DNA from: Isoetes taiwanensis
Lineage: Eukaryota > Streptophyta > Lycopodiopsida > Isoetales > Isoetaceae
Length of the DNA stretch: 64,000 bases
NCBI GenBank assembly: GCA_021234155.1
Contig: JAJEKV010000028.1
Location: 3,804,567-3,868,566 of the forward strand
Direction: 5' to 3'
The notes beneath the pieces were generated by a model. The model ran no database searches and was not told where the DNA came from. It worked only from the letters and a program-made list of their open reading frames with translations. Position numbers and translations under genes: made by a program. Of this stretch, positions 22,757 to 32,779 are shown piece by piece (within the stretch, counting starts at the first letter, position 1; every line of letters begins with the position of its first letter).

Positions 22757-23291
22757 GGAACAATCTTCCTCTTTTCATTATTTGTACCCCGTCAACTATG
22801 CAGAACAAAATTTTATGTGGTGGCCAGAATCCGAGATGAAAAGAGACATCCATAAACTGATTTTCAGAAATTATATCGATGCCGCTATTCCATGATCGTT
22901 TAGCGTCTCTAGATAAATGAGACGTGAACAGTAGCTTTAAAATCCCATTACGATCTCGCACTCGTTGCTTCCGTTGTAAATAGGAATGATGTACAGGTCC
23001 GATTTTCCATAAAGGCACTATGAAGCACATATTTCTATGTGTTGCTTTAGATTTCTTTCTAGATTTATCAATTGGCAAAACCATATTCAAATGCTCAACT
23101 GGGTGTTCCTCATATTTTTTGAGCCTAGATCCATTTACTAAAGTTGAATAAGGTTTCCATCTAAATCCATTAGCTGGACAGAGCCATTCGGGTGTACTTT
23201 TTGAATGATGAATGGACCCAGCCATCTAATTTTAAGTTTTCCTGGGTGTTTGAAATATCTGGAATTATATAATAAAACCTTTTGTTCTTCA
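22757..23291 (-). pseudogene. Element B integrase C-terminus and start of the post-integrase ORF
   Basis: The region after the integrase core has a strand in another frame resembling the integrase C-terminal GPF/Y-like part near 23225. It continues with VNGSRLKKYEEHPVEHLN and a frame MCFIVPLWKIGPVHHSYLQR. That frame is cut by the solo LTR at 22756 and resumes at 9898. Beyond position in the element, its function is not recognised. Confidence 0.55.
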
Positions 23292-24527
23292 TTAAATGTC
23301 ATTCCTACGATCCTCCCATGCTTTGCGCCTATGTTTTTCCACCTGTTGAGACCATACAGACCTTTGACGTTCTTCGTCTAATGCTTCCAACTTGACCATT
23401 CGATTTTCTAGTGAAGGTATGTCTCCCAATCGGTGATGAATGGCCCCTCTTACTGAAGGAAGTACAAATTCAAAAGGCATCACTGCCTCTATGCCATAGG
23501 CAAGCTGAAATGGTGTATGACCTGTTATAGATTTATAGCTAGTTCGATAAGCCCACAAAACTGCTGGGAGCTTCAGTTCCCAATCCTTCCTCGTTGACTC
23601 ACAAATTTTTTTAAGAATAGTTATGAGCACTTTATTTGTGGACTCTGCCTGTCCATTAGCCCTTGGATAATATGGTGTAGACTTTCGATGGGAAATTAAA
23701 AAATCTCTGGTCAGATATTCAATGGTTTCGTTGATAAAGTGTCCACCGCGATCACTGACCAGCTACTTTGGACAACCAAAACATGTTATAACTTGTTGAT
23801 ACAAAACCTTAGCTACACTTTGTGCTTCATTATCTTTAAGAGCTCTTGCTTCAGCCCATTTTGTGTGATAATCAGTTAACACAAGTATATATCGTGCTCT
23901 AGTACGAGCTGCAGGTGGGAAAATTGGTCCTAGGAAGTCCATTCCCCACTTTTCGAATGGACCTAGAGGAAGAATAGGATTTAGTGGCATATAATCTCTT
24001 GGACCTGGTTTTCCAACCCTTTGGCATATATCACAAGTCTTTGTAAATGCATAGACATCTTTAAATAATGTTGGCCACCAAAAACCTGATTGGAGAATCT
24101 TCCTCGCAGTTAGATCAACAAAGAAATGTCCTCCACTTACTCCTTGATGAGCTTCAAGAATGATATCATGTATCTCGTGGGGCATTACACATCTACGTAG
24201 CACAAAATCTTTTCCTTTTTTATATAGTTGGCCAGAAATTAGTGTATACGGCTGAACTCTTCGTAGAAAAACACGTTTTCTAACAATATCCATTTGTTGA
24301 GGAAATTGCCCACTTGTCAGATACTCAGCAATAGCCGCATACCATGGAGGTATTGCATTGATCTGAAACAACTTTATACCTGGCAACTCGTCGTGAATTC
24401 CATTTGGTTGTTCACCATTTGGTAACTTAGAGAGGTGGTCTGGAATAGTGTGAGCAGGTCCAAGTTTTAATACTACCTTGAAATTAAATTCCGGGAGAAT
24501 TAGCCAACGAGTAATTCTCCCTGTCAC
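23292..24527 (-). pseudogene. Element B integrase
   Basis: The zinc-binding H2C2 region reads HEIHDIILEAHQGVSGGH...CDICQRVGKPG. The DDE core follows with KWGMDFLGPI, YILVLTDYHTKWAEA and, beyond a TAG near 23763, SDRGGHF, then TSYKSITGHTPFQLAYGIEA (23292-23630). It joins retroelement cDNA to host DNA. An in-frame stop separates the two core segments. The start of this frame still carries the end of RNase H (RITRWLILPEFNFKV). Confidence 0.85.
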
Positions 24528-25155
24528 ACATGGTTTTTTTTACCAAATAGAGTAAAGCTTGGTGATCCACGAAAAATGTAAAGTAATTTCCCAGAAGATA
24601 GTAATGGAATTTTTGAACTGCAAACACCATTGCAAGACCTTCACGTTCTGTTGTATTATAATTTCTTTCAGCTTTATTAAGTTGTTTGCTCGCATAATGA
24701 ATTGGACGATCTATTCGTGAATCTATTTGTTGAGCTAAGACTGCACCTACTGTTGTTTTAGATGCATCAACATGCACATGAAACTCACGATCCCAATTCG
24801 GAGTTATAAGGATAGGGGCTGATGTCATTAATGCTTTAATCTTTTCAAAAGCATCATTGCACTTTGTTGTCCATTCAAATTTTATTTTTGGACTCACCAA
24901 AACATTTGAACATGTTGCTATTTCAGCCAAATTTGGACAGAATTTCCTATAATAATTTGCTTTTCCTAGGAAACGCTTTACTTCAGTCACGTTTCTAGGA
25001 GAAGGCATGTCTCGAACAACTTGTACCTTGCTTGGATCAGTAAGTAATCCTTCCTTAGACAGAATGTGTCCCAGAAGCATCCCATGTTTGACCAAAAAGG
25101 TGCACTTTTCAGGATTAAGAGAAACTCCATACTTTCGGCATCTCTCAAAACACAA
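24484..25155 (-). pseudogene. Element B RT thumb and RNase H
   Basis: RT connection motifs (CTFLVKHGMLLGHILSKEGL, VKRFLGKANYYRKFCP) are followed by RNase H (REFHVHVDASKTTVGAVLAQ, EREGLAMVFAVQKFHYYLLG, FFVDHQALLYL). A stop and frame change separate it from the RT palm at 25156 and from the integrase at 24527. It degrades the RNA template during reverse transcription. Confidence 0.85.
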
Positions 25156-25778
25156 TTATAGTTTTGAGATGTGATCTTGGAGGCTACTAAACACTGTAAA
25201 ATCGTCTAAGAAGACTTCAATAAAATTCCCAATATACTGTTTGAACACTATAAGCATTATCCTTTGGAATAATGAAGGAGCGTTACTCAAACCAAATGGC
25301 ATCACCTTATAGGCATAAGTGCCAAACTGCGTTATAAAGGTCATTTTGAATTGGTCATCAGGATGTATTTTAATCTGATTGTATCCAGAAAAACCATCCA
25401 TGACTAGATAACATTCATGATCTGCTACTTGTTCTAACACTTGATCTGTAAACGGGAGTGGAAAATGATCTTTCTCTGTGGCGTCATTAAGCTTTTGAAA
25501 GTCCACACATACACGTAATTTTCCATTTTTCTTCTTTACACAGACTATGGGGGAAACCCAATCACTCGTTTCTACCTCGAATATAAAATCAGCATGCAGC
25601 AATTTTTTGGATCTCTTTTTTTAACACTTGAAGCAAAATTAGGATTCATTCTATAAGCTCTTTGGTAAACCGGTTTGGCAGTTGGTATTAGAGGTATTCT
25701 CATAAGGCAAACATCGGAAGAAATTCCTCTCAAATCTGTATAACTCCAAGTGAATATATCCTTATATCGTTGCTTCAC
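25156..25778 (-). pseudogene. Element B reverse transcriptase palm and fingers
   Basis: Fingers: IPLIPTAKPVYQRAYRMNP in one frame (25572-25778). Then SDWVSPIVCVKKKNGKLRVC, VDFQKLNDATEKDHFPLPF, MPFGLSNAPSLFQR and the catalytic FLDDFTVF (25156-25602). Typical Ty3/gypsy order. A frame change near 25600 and the stop near 25156 make it non-functional as read. Confidence 0.88.
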
Positions 25779-25845
25779 GAATGTATGATGGCAAATCTTT
25801 GCCCAAACATACTGTGGTTCACTTTCAGATCCTAGATTGATAGCG

Positions 25846-26652
25846 TCAACTTCTGGCTACCCAAATAGGGATCAGATTATTACCGTGCAATGTATGAGCT
25901 GGTTCATGATGTAAAACTGCAGTGCCTTGTTGTATTTCCGTAAAACCAGGAGGGTAATCCATCACTTGTTCCACCATGAAACAAGTTGCACAATCCATTT
26001 GATATTCCTCAAACACATCAACATTATAAAAATCTTCTTCTTCATAAATACCCTCTTCATCATCACTATCAGAAAAAACCACTTCTTCCTTCAAAATAGT
26101 AGTTGATCCTGACGCTAAATTAAATTTGGCTACTTTGCCCTGTTTTGATAAGGTAAGCGTGTTGGTTGACCAGTCATGTATTGCTTTAGAAGCTTGCAAC
26201 CAAGGTCTTCCTAGAAGGATCTGGTAATCTGTAGTTCTTGGTTGTGTTTCCAAAACAACAAAATCTTGTTCAAATTGCAAGTCCCCTATTGAAAATGAAA
26301 TATCCTTCAATATCCCTAATAGTTCAACTTTCCTATGATCTGCCATCTTTACATTAAAAGGAGCTTTATGCAAATCATTAAACTTTAACTTTTTGCGTAA
26401 TGAATTCGTCATAATATTTACTCCTGCACCACCATCCACAGGAGCTTTTGTAATTTCTATTCCCTTAATTGAAACTGTAACTACAGGGTTATATTTATCT
26501 GTTGGTTCAATCTTGTACGTGGCAACCGAATCTTCAGTCTGATAGAACGCTCTGGATATGCCTAAATCTGATACATACTTTCCTAGTAAAACAAGAGGAA
26601 CAGGAATCATCATTTCTTGAATTTCACTATTCAAATCTTTGATGTCTTCCAT
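25846..26652 (-). CDS. Element B aspartic protease and linker
   Basis: Open for 268 codons. The retropepsin-type active site is VDGGAGVNIMT (about residues 72-82; DGG in place of the usual DTG/DSG). It is followed by LLGRPWLQ, the second conserved protease motif, near residue 150. The C-terminal 100 residues are acidic (SDSDDEEGIYEEEDFYN) and lead toward the RT. Its task would be to mature the polyprotein. There is no gag in front, so either gag was deleted or the start shown here was internal to a longer polyprotein. Confidence 0.8.
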   Translation of the reverse strand: MEDIKDLNSEIQEMMIPVPLVLLGKYVSDLGISRAFYQTEDSVATYKIEPTDKYNPVVTVSIKGIEITKAPVDGGAGVNIMTNSLRKKLKFNDLHKAPFNVKMADHRKVELLGILKDISFSIGDLQFEQDFVVLETQPRTTDYQILLGRPWLQASKAIHDWSTNTLTLSKQGKVAKFNLASGSTTILKEEVVFSDSDDEEGIYEEEDFYNVDVFEEYQMDCATCFMVEQVMDYPPGFTEIQQGTAVLHHEPAHTLHGNNLIPIWVARS

Positions 26653-26910
26653 TAGCTCATCTTCTTAACTTCAATCGATTTTAATCCAACACATATTTAG
26701 TTACTATATATCCTCAATGGAATGTGAAGCTTTGGGTTTATCCATAATAAGTCAAGATATACTTGGATTCTATGGACGAAATTTGGCCTTATGATAGAGC
26801 ACTAGTATACCCACTTATTTACCAAGTTTCAAAAAAAAACTAAGAACCCTAGCTTAGTTAAATTATCACTGTAACAGGTCTGAAATTCAGCAAAACGAAT
26901 TTGCCAGGAG
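26653..26910 (-). other. Element B leader, no gene
   Basis: About 260 bp between primer binding site and protease frame. Only short frames with stops are present. A normal element of this type would have well over 1 kb of gag here. Confidence 0.6.
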
Positions 26911-26928
26911 GTCCCGGCAACGGAACCA
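26911..26928 (-). other. Primer binding site of Element B
   Basis: Minus strand reads TGGTTCCGTTGCCGGGAC, complementary to a tRNA 3' end of the form ...CCGGCAACGGAACCA, four bases from the 5' LTR. It differs from the Met-tRNA site of Element A. The exact tRNA is not assigned. Confidence 0.8.
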
Positions 26929-26932
26929 AAAA

Positions 26933-27768
26933 TGTTAACAAACTCTCACTTTGCTAACACTAAGCAAACAAGAAGCAAACTAGTAAATACTCACCCAAGT
27001 ACTTGCAAAAATGCTTGCCCATTCCAACTCAGATCGTGATCCATAATCCACTATAACCTCAGAAGATGGAGCTAGTAAACCAACAGTGTTAAAAGAGAGC
27101 CTCCAGAAAGGTGTTTCGTCAGCAAGATTCTAAGTAAGCTTTACCTAAAGGCTCAAGCGCCGTCATTGCAAAAAACTTGGAGCACATAAGCTGAGAGCAA
27201 ACCGTTGGGAGCCAAATGCGCTTCCATGGAAACTATTTCAACGACACATAATTTCACTTTCTTAGTGTGGCTACTTTTAGGTTCTTTGCATATTCAATAT
27301 TTAAGATTTGCTTGTTATTATGATTTGTTAAGACACGAAGCCAAATGAAACATTCCGCACATGAGGAGACAAATATATATTTAACACGAACTTTCTATTC
27401 CAATCTCTCCTTAACAGTTACAACGTCATTGGGCCTTTTATAATAATCAAGTCCCATAACTGTTTTTGGCACATGGCATCAATGACTTATTTCCTATTAA
27501 CATTAACTCCTACTTACGTTTAAGTACTACAACTTCATAAAATAACATTATGCTAACATATCAAAGAAAATAATAACAACTCAACAACAATGTTTTCTCC
27601 TCAAACGTCCTGAAACCTGCGTGTCATTTCATTTGCACCTGCACCTAATGTATAGTGTGTCTTCGTGACCGTTTGAAATTCCTATCATCTTCTTCCTGCT
27701 CACTGCCTTCATCCATGTTCGCAAGTGCATCTAGAACCATATCATCTACGTCTAGATTTTCCTTATCC
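26933..27768 (-). repeat. Element B 5' LTR
   Basis: Begins TGTTAACAAAC and ends CCTTATCC on the plus strand, next to the TGCAT duplication. It matches 7405-8200 closely apart from small indels near 27355 and 27440-27480. The low divergence shows Element B is far younger than its host, Element A. Confidence 0.88.
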
Positions 27769-28440
27769 TGCATCATATGGCACTTGTGTTCTCTTGGCAC
27801 GTAATGACGCTTAAATGCCTTGGAGAACTTCTTGAATCTGCAGCTATCTCTGCTTAACCCATGGGCTTTGGAATAGCCTTTCCACTTAATTCTGACTCTC
27901 CTTGAGGTTGGCTGCCCTTGTCCTTATTTTTGATACTATAAGCATTCCCGTACTCTCTCATTTCATCCAACCAAGCCCCGACTTCCATTCCTGACCTGTT
28001 GTCTCCTGAGAACTGTTCCAGCTTCTTGGCTTTCCATACATTGCTCAGTGCAGAGTCGACTTTATTCTGGTAGTCGACTTCAATTCTTCCCCTATCACGG
28101 TTGGAACCCTCCCGGCAGTCTTGCCCATCATTGTCCTGCTCCTCAAATTCGGAGTCGGAGTCCGAACTAGAGTTGGAGGAATCTGTGCTAGGAGATTCTT
28201 TTTCTTGTCTGTTCTGTCAGCAGGTGTTTCGGGTAGTTGGACATTCTGGTCCTGCAATTGCTGCCCTCCCTGCCAACAAGGCTCTCATCTCGTGGATATC
28301 CGATCTCGTTTGCAATATCTCCTCTTCCGGGTTGGTGCCTCGAACACTTAGAACATGTTTCTTGGTTGAAACTATCTTGCGGGTGTCTGCTCTTCCTAAG
28401 GTTGTCGATCTTGTTCTACATTCCTGGGTGCTCTAGCTGC
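27769..28440 (-). pseudogene. Element A gag, N-terminal part
   Basis: In minus-strand frames that shift, the text shows a low-complexity acidic start (SSNSSSDSDSEFEEQDND), then KKLEQFSGDNRSGMEVGAWL and FKKFSKAFKRHYVPREHK, the usual retrotransposon gag pattern (F-G...W...F...Y). It continues across the Element B insertion into 7404 with TGCAT shared. Several frame breaks are present (near 28045 and 27890). Confidence 0.7.
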
Positions 28441-28578
28441 ATACACATTAGATTGCACTCTTATGATTAGCTTTTGTTTGTTATTGCATTGGTTGTTTGA
28501 TGATATAGTTGTGGGGACAAAATATATCAAGGGAGGTACAATATTTTTACAATCAATACTAAAGAGAAAAAGTTTAAT

Positions 28579-30224
28579 CTATTCTTGCAATCTTCGGTAT
28601 GCCGGGTTGTCTTCCAAGAACTTCTTCACTTGGGCCGTGCCAACTGTTCGCTCCACGTTTCTGAGAATGTTGATGGGCGTACCACCGTGAAGTGCCGCGA
28701 CCAGGTCTTCAACCCTTCTATCCGACGTGTAGACCGCAGTGACGGCCAACCTGCCCTGTCGTCTATATGGGACTGCGAAGTCGAAGATGCTCAAAGCTAT
28801 TGACCTCTTGACCAGGATGACATGGTCGATGTTCAGAGGCATCCGAGCATGCCTAATAAATCCAGAGAGGGCAATGAGCATGAAGACTCCTTCTTCTCTC
28901 TGTCGGCTAAACTTGCAGTGTATGACCGCTATCCTTCCGTCGGTGAGGAGTGGAAGGTAAAACCTGGGGCTTTATCGTGTTCTCCCTCTATTGCCTCTTT
29001 TCTAGTTCTGATCCCAGCCCTGTGCCTTCCGGAGTACTCGTCCACCGATACCGCTATCAAGTCCTTGTAGTCTGCAAACATGGACCTGGAAGAGGTCAAG
29101 TTGATGCTGCCTCTTTCTAACCCGGCCGGCACTACTGATGAGGTACTGGGCAGGAGCGCGCTTGTTGTCTTTCCTCTAATGCCCATCCGCTCCTGGATGG
29201 CTATAAATTCCTCCTCTGAGAGCAGCTCTTGTTGCGTCATCATCTGTCGGATGCCGTGTAAGCTTCAATGTTGGATGATGACTGGCCAATGTAAGTGTGG
29301 GTCTCCCTGATGCTGATCGGGAAGTCCTGAGTCTCTCGGTCGATGAAGTCGTCGAGGTTGGCTGTTGATGTAGAAGGTGCAGGAGCTCGTCCACCCTATA
29401 GCCTCTGTCTCTGCACTCTTGGAGGTTCTTTATGTCGTGCAGCGTCAGGTACTCCTCTCCTTCGATGATGACCGGGGTTAGATTGGTGATGCCTAACCCA
29501 AATAGAGGACCCGTCCTCATTACCCTCAAACCTTCGTCGAAGCCTTGAAGGTCTTCTTTTGCTTGTTGCCTTTCTTGTATGGGGTCGACGTCTATGATGT
29601 CTTCAACGTCGTAGCCATGTCCTTCCTTTGCCTCTTCCTTCTGCTCTGACTCTTCATACTCCAGGAGCATTTGCTCTTCTGCTTCTGCTTCTATGGCCAG
29701 GGGTTCAATATCTAGAGGCTGAATGGAGGGTTCACTTATCCGGGTTTGGGCTCTATGGGACAAAAAGATGGCTACAACATCAGTATAAGAAAAATGTCTC
29801 TTCCTACTTATGGATATGGTCATGTAATCTGGCATGCGAGTAGCTCTATTTTCTAAATACTTGTCTATGTTTGGAATATCATTCAGAGCTGCACAGAGGG
29901 CTGTTCTAGGTGCAAAATAACCTATGCATGGGGGGAGTTCTACTCGGGAAGGTCCTATCTTGGCATGGAACTTAGTAATGATCTCTTGTGTGTGGCATTT
30001 ATGGTGGCATCCACATCGATCTCCTTTTGAAACACAACGAAGACCGAGTTGATGTCAGCCTCAGCCACATGAGCAGTGGCATTGTACCATCGCCTGAATG
30101 ATGAAGTGGCCATGATGTTGATGCAGATGGGGTTATCAAACAGATGTATAAGTGCCTCTGGGAGCTGGAAAATTGCCTTGGAGTGAGGAGTGATAGAGTA
30201 GGATGCAAATGAGGGTGGGGTCAT
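28579..30224 (-). pseudogene. Element A ORF of unknown function, between H3-like frame and gag
   Basis: Four open pieces in order: 29955-30224 (FRRWYNATAHVAEADINSVF), 29176-29835 (220 codons, acidic middle with YEESEQKEEAKEG and DVEDIIDVDPIQERQQAKED, then EGEEYLTLHDIKNLQECR), 28929-29243, and 28579-28881 (PLNIDHVILVKRSIALSIFD ... KKFLEDNPAYRRLQ). They are separated by stops and frame changes but read like one former protein of about 500 residues. No known domain is recognised. The copy at 1.6-4.1 kb lacks it. It could be an extra structural ORF, captured host sequence or part of a diverged gag. Confidence 0.5.
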
Positions 30225-30394
30225 ATTTATAGGTAAAACTCTTGTGAGGGATGGGGCTCAAAACGGTCACTTTTTGGCCAAATTAACTAATTTCAATTAC
30301 ATGCGATTACTACAACCTTATTTAACTACAATATTACACTTTACAACGATCAAAACACTTTTTATATTTACAAAATTTTCATAAGTACATTATT

Positions 30395-31456
30395 TTAGCA
30401 ATCTTCCTTCTTTATGAACCTAGCTAACTTCATATCTCTGGGCATACAGGTGACTCTTTTCGCATGGAGAGCACATGCTAGGGAGTCTTCAACTGGACCA
30501 ACTTCTGCTATGCTGCCTCCTGCAACGCAAGCAACATATCATCTGTTACTCGCTTGCTCTTGTCGAATTCCTGCAAGATTTCTCGGGTTAATCTCGCGAA
30601 TGCAGCCCTTGGAACCAGCAGTCCATAGCTCCACTAAAAATGTCAAATCTCCCGAGCAGCCTTTGCAAAATAGGAGTCCGACTTTCTCTTCATTGGTTTC
30701 TTGGGTGGTACGGGTCTCTCTGGGGGCAGCTTCAATGTGTTATTCTTCGTTGGCCTTCCTCCCTCCACGTACGTTACCTTATTTGCTTTATAGTACCTTG
30801 AGTATTCTTCATACATCTTCATGTACTCCTGGTACTGCTTCAATTTCTTCTTGTACTCGTGCTCATGCTGGAGTACATAAGATTCCCGTACTGGCTTGCC
30901 CTTCTTGAGGTCAAATGTTGGCTTTGGCCACTTCGGGTATGGAGGTGGTGCTGTAGTTTCTTCCTCTTCATTGTTGAGGTTTGAAGGTCCCGAGCCTTCT
31001 GCTGGGTGGGAAACTCTCGATGCCTCCTCGTCCGACTCTATCTCTGATGAACTTTGGCAGTTCTGGGTCCTTCCCTTTGGCCTCCTTCCGCCTCTTGCGC
31101 TCTTCCTTCTGTCTTTTGCGCTCCTCCTTCTCTGTAATTCTCTTTCTCTTTGCTGCTTTCTTCTTCTTGATCATTTTCTTTTGCCGACGTGCTAGCTCTT
31201 CTAGTATTGGCTGGTCCTCCTCCTCGTCGCCATTTCCCTGATCCTCTGGGTTTTCTTGATCATCAGGGTCCTGAGTTGTTCTTGCTGGTCTTGATGCTGC
31301 TCGTCATCCCTCCTCAACATCTTGGTTGGGGTTAGGGTTTTCTTCTTGTCTAGCTCGCTCCCAAGCCTCCCTGGCCTTCTGTTCTGCTGCAAGAACTTGG
31401 ACACTGGTAGAACCGTCTGGCATAACCACTCGAGCAGTTTGTTTAGTGCGGGCCAT
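30395..31456 (-). pseudogene. Retroelement-borne long histone H3-like protein, copy 2 (stops and frameshifts)
   Basis: Begins MARTKQTARVVMPDG, so again the exact H3 tail with Val where Lys9 should be. It continues with a charged linker, a basic stretch (KKKKAAKRKRITEKEERKRQ, 30968-31174, same frame as the start after one TGA), and PPYPKW plus EGGRPTKNN, which match PPYPTW and EGGHPTKSQ of copy 1. At the C-terminus comes the H3 fold: LLVPRAAFARLTREILQEF, LALQEAA and, after a frame change, HAKRVTCMPRDMKLARF, ending near 30395. It spans about 354 codons. Breaks: TGA near 31307, a frame change near 30970, stops near 30640 and in alpha2, and a frame change just after. The loop HAKRVT is intact in both copies. 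It probably could be incorporated as an H3 variant if an intact copy exists, but this copy as read is dead. Confidence 0.85.
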
Positions 31457-31671
31457 GTTTTGAAATATGTCAATCGCCTTCCAAGCGCCTAAAAATCGCC
31501 TTCTTGGCTGAAGAGCAGCTAGCTAGAGAAGAAAGGTGAAAATGAAGAACCCTAAGGGTCTATATAGGTCTGGGAGTTTTAGGGTTTGGACCTGCAATTT
31601 CATGTTATACTATTATGTAAAGCATTAGTGTTTGCTAGATTAATATATTAGGTTCTTTCCGGCAAAAAGTA

Positions 31672-31744
31672 CTCTACCACTAACACAGTGCGCGAGAAGC
31701 ACTTTCAAAACTTTTGAAAAGGCCCTGGGTGCACTCTATGAGGG
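31672..31744. repeat. Leader hairpin, copy 1 of Element A 5' region
   Basis: Imperfect arms ACACAGTGCGCG and GGGTGCACTCTATGAGG around a second small stem (CTTTCAAAACTTTTGAAAA). It is in the same position relative to the H3-like start as the hairpin at 3639, though the sequence has diverged. Confidence 0.6.
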
Positions 31745-31892
31745 ATCACTCCTTTTTGGCTCTAACTTTAGTTTTCTAAACAATTTCGTAGTATTAGAAC
31801 ATACTTTCCTAACTTAAATCCAAATTTTAAGCTACCCCAAGCTATGAGATTACTCTAGTTATGCATCTATCTAGGTCAAAATTGGTCAAACA

Positions 31893-31955
31893 CTCACATA
31901 GTGCGCGAGACCCTTGTTCAAAATTTTTGAAACTGCCTTGGGCGCACTCTGTGAG
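31893..31955. repeat. Leader hairpin, copy 2 of Element A 5' region
   Basis: Arms CTCACATAGTGCGC and GCGCACTCTGTGAG pair at 13 of 14 positions. It starts about 210 bp from the previous hairpin, the same spacing as the pair at 3639/3853. Confidence 0.75.
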
Positions 31956-32165
31956 GGGTTATTCCCTACTTGCCAGAATTTTTCAGGGTTTCTACTATTT
32001 CTTCCTATCTTAACATTATCCTACCTTACTGTTCTAAGGATTGGAAGAATTTTTTTTCCCAATTTTCGAGGTTCATGCTTGGGTGGTTATTCCCAAGGCT
32101 GAAGGTCTACTGTTAGTCCTAACAGGGAAATGGTCAGTGCTCGATCTTGGTCTACCAAGATCATG

Positions 32166-32177
32166 GCTCTGATACCA
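32166..32177 (-). other. Primer binding site of Element A
   Basis: Minus strand TGGTATCAGAGC, identical to the site at 4112-4123 and one base from the LTR end at 32179. Confidence 0.9.
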
Positions 32178-32178
32178 C

Positions 32179-32776
32179 TGTGACGTCCCCTACTTCTTCT
32201 ACGATGCTCCCATTGTATTGGAAGGCAGAGTTCATCCCCCTGGTAGCCACGCTAGAGGCCATCTACCTAGCACCAATCCTTTAACAATGGATCGACGACG
32301 AAGAATGGATGGGTCATTTGTCCCGTCTTCCCTCTGGACTGACCTAGCTGTGGAAGCGTGAATAAACGTAAGCACATGACATCAAATGCAAACAAAGTCA
32401 CCTCGAAGTGTGACTGTACCATAACATACATGTATAAACACATCAACAAGATCATCATCACATGGGAGATCCTACCCAAGGCTCAAACTCCAGGGTATGG
32501 ACTGACGGCTTGGGTCTCCAGAAGTCATTGCAGACAGAATTCATAAGGGTAGATTGGGCTGGCATAGGAACAAGGCTATTGGGTAGACTGCTCCATCCGC
32601 CCCTCCCAGTGTACACTTTGTAGAGTAGGTTGAAGAGTCTAGGGACTGGACCATAGCCCGCCAGGTACGTAGCCAAAGGGCCTACTATTGGGTTTCATCT
32701 CCCCAGCCCCGATGAGGCAGGAGGAGGATCACCCCCTCCAGAGGCATGCATGCCCATCACAGGCAGCTAGAGGGCA
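32179..32776 (-). repeat. Element A 5' LTR, partial
   Basis: Starts TGTGACGTCCCCTACT and follows the 4125-5700 LTR in order (GAGTTCATCCCC, CCTAGCTG.GGAAGCGT, ACCCAAGGCTCA, CATTGCAGACAGAATTC, TAGCCCGCC). It stops after about 600 of 1576 bp, where a different repeat begins. Divergence from the 3' LTR is large by eye, so Element A is old or its LTRs come from different copies. Confidence 0.8.
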
Positions 32777-32779
32777 GGG

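Larger units (their letters stand above)
7400..27773 (-). mobile_element. Element B: Ty3/gypsy-type LTR retrotransposon inserted in Element A gag
   Basis: The LTRs at 7405-8200 and 26933-27768 are alike and are flanked by the same 5-bp target duplication TGCAT (7400-7404 and 27769-27773). On the minus strand: 5' LTR, primer binding site, protease, reverse transcriptase, RNase H, integrase, a post-integrase ORF, polypurine tract, 3' LTR. No gag is visible between the primer site and the protease, which are only about 260 bp apart. The element was later split by the solo LTR at 9904-22751. Confidence 0.88.
4125..32776 (-). mobile_element. Element A: large non-autonomous LTR retrotransposon carrying an H3-like gene
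   Basis: On the minus strand the order is: partial 5' LTR (32179-32776), Met primer binding site, leader with hairpins, H3-like frame, an unknown ORF, gag (interrupted by Element B at 7405-27768), a fused and truncated pol, and the 3' LTR (4125-5700). Removing Element B and one TGCAT rejoins gag in frame. Protease and the integrase core are missing, and gag runs almost directly into the reverse transcriptase N-terminus. If this structure is typical, the family would need enzymes from a partner. The two LTRs are clearly diverged, so the copy is old or recombined. Confidence 0.75.

Noticed and set aside
22629-23225. Envelope gene after integrase in Element B
   Set aside because: No signal peptide, membrane helix or glycoprotein-like cysteine pattern could be seen; left as unknown.
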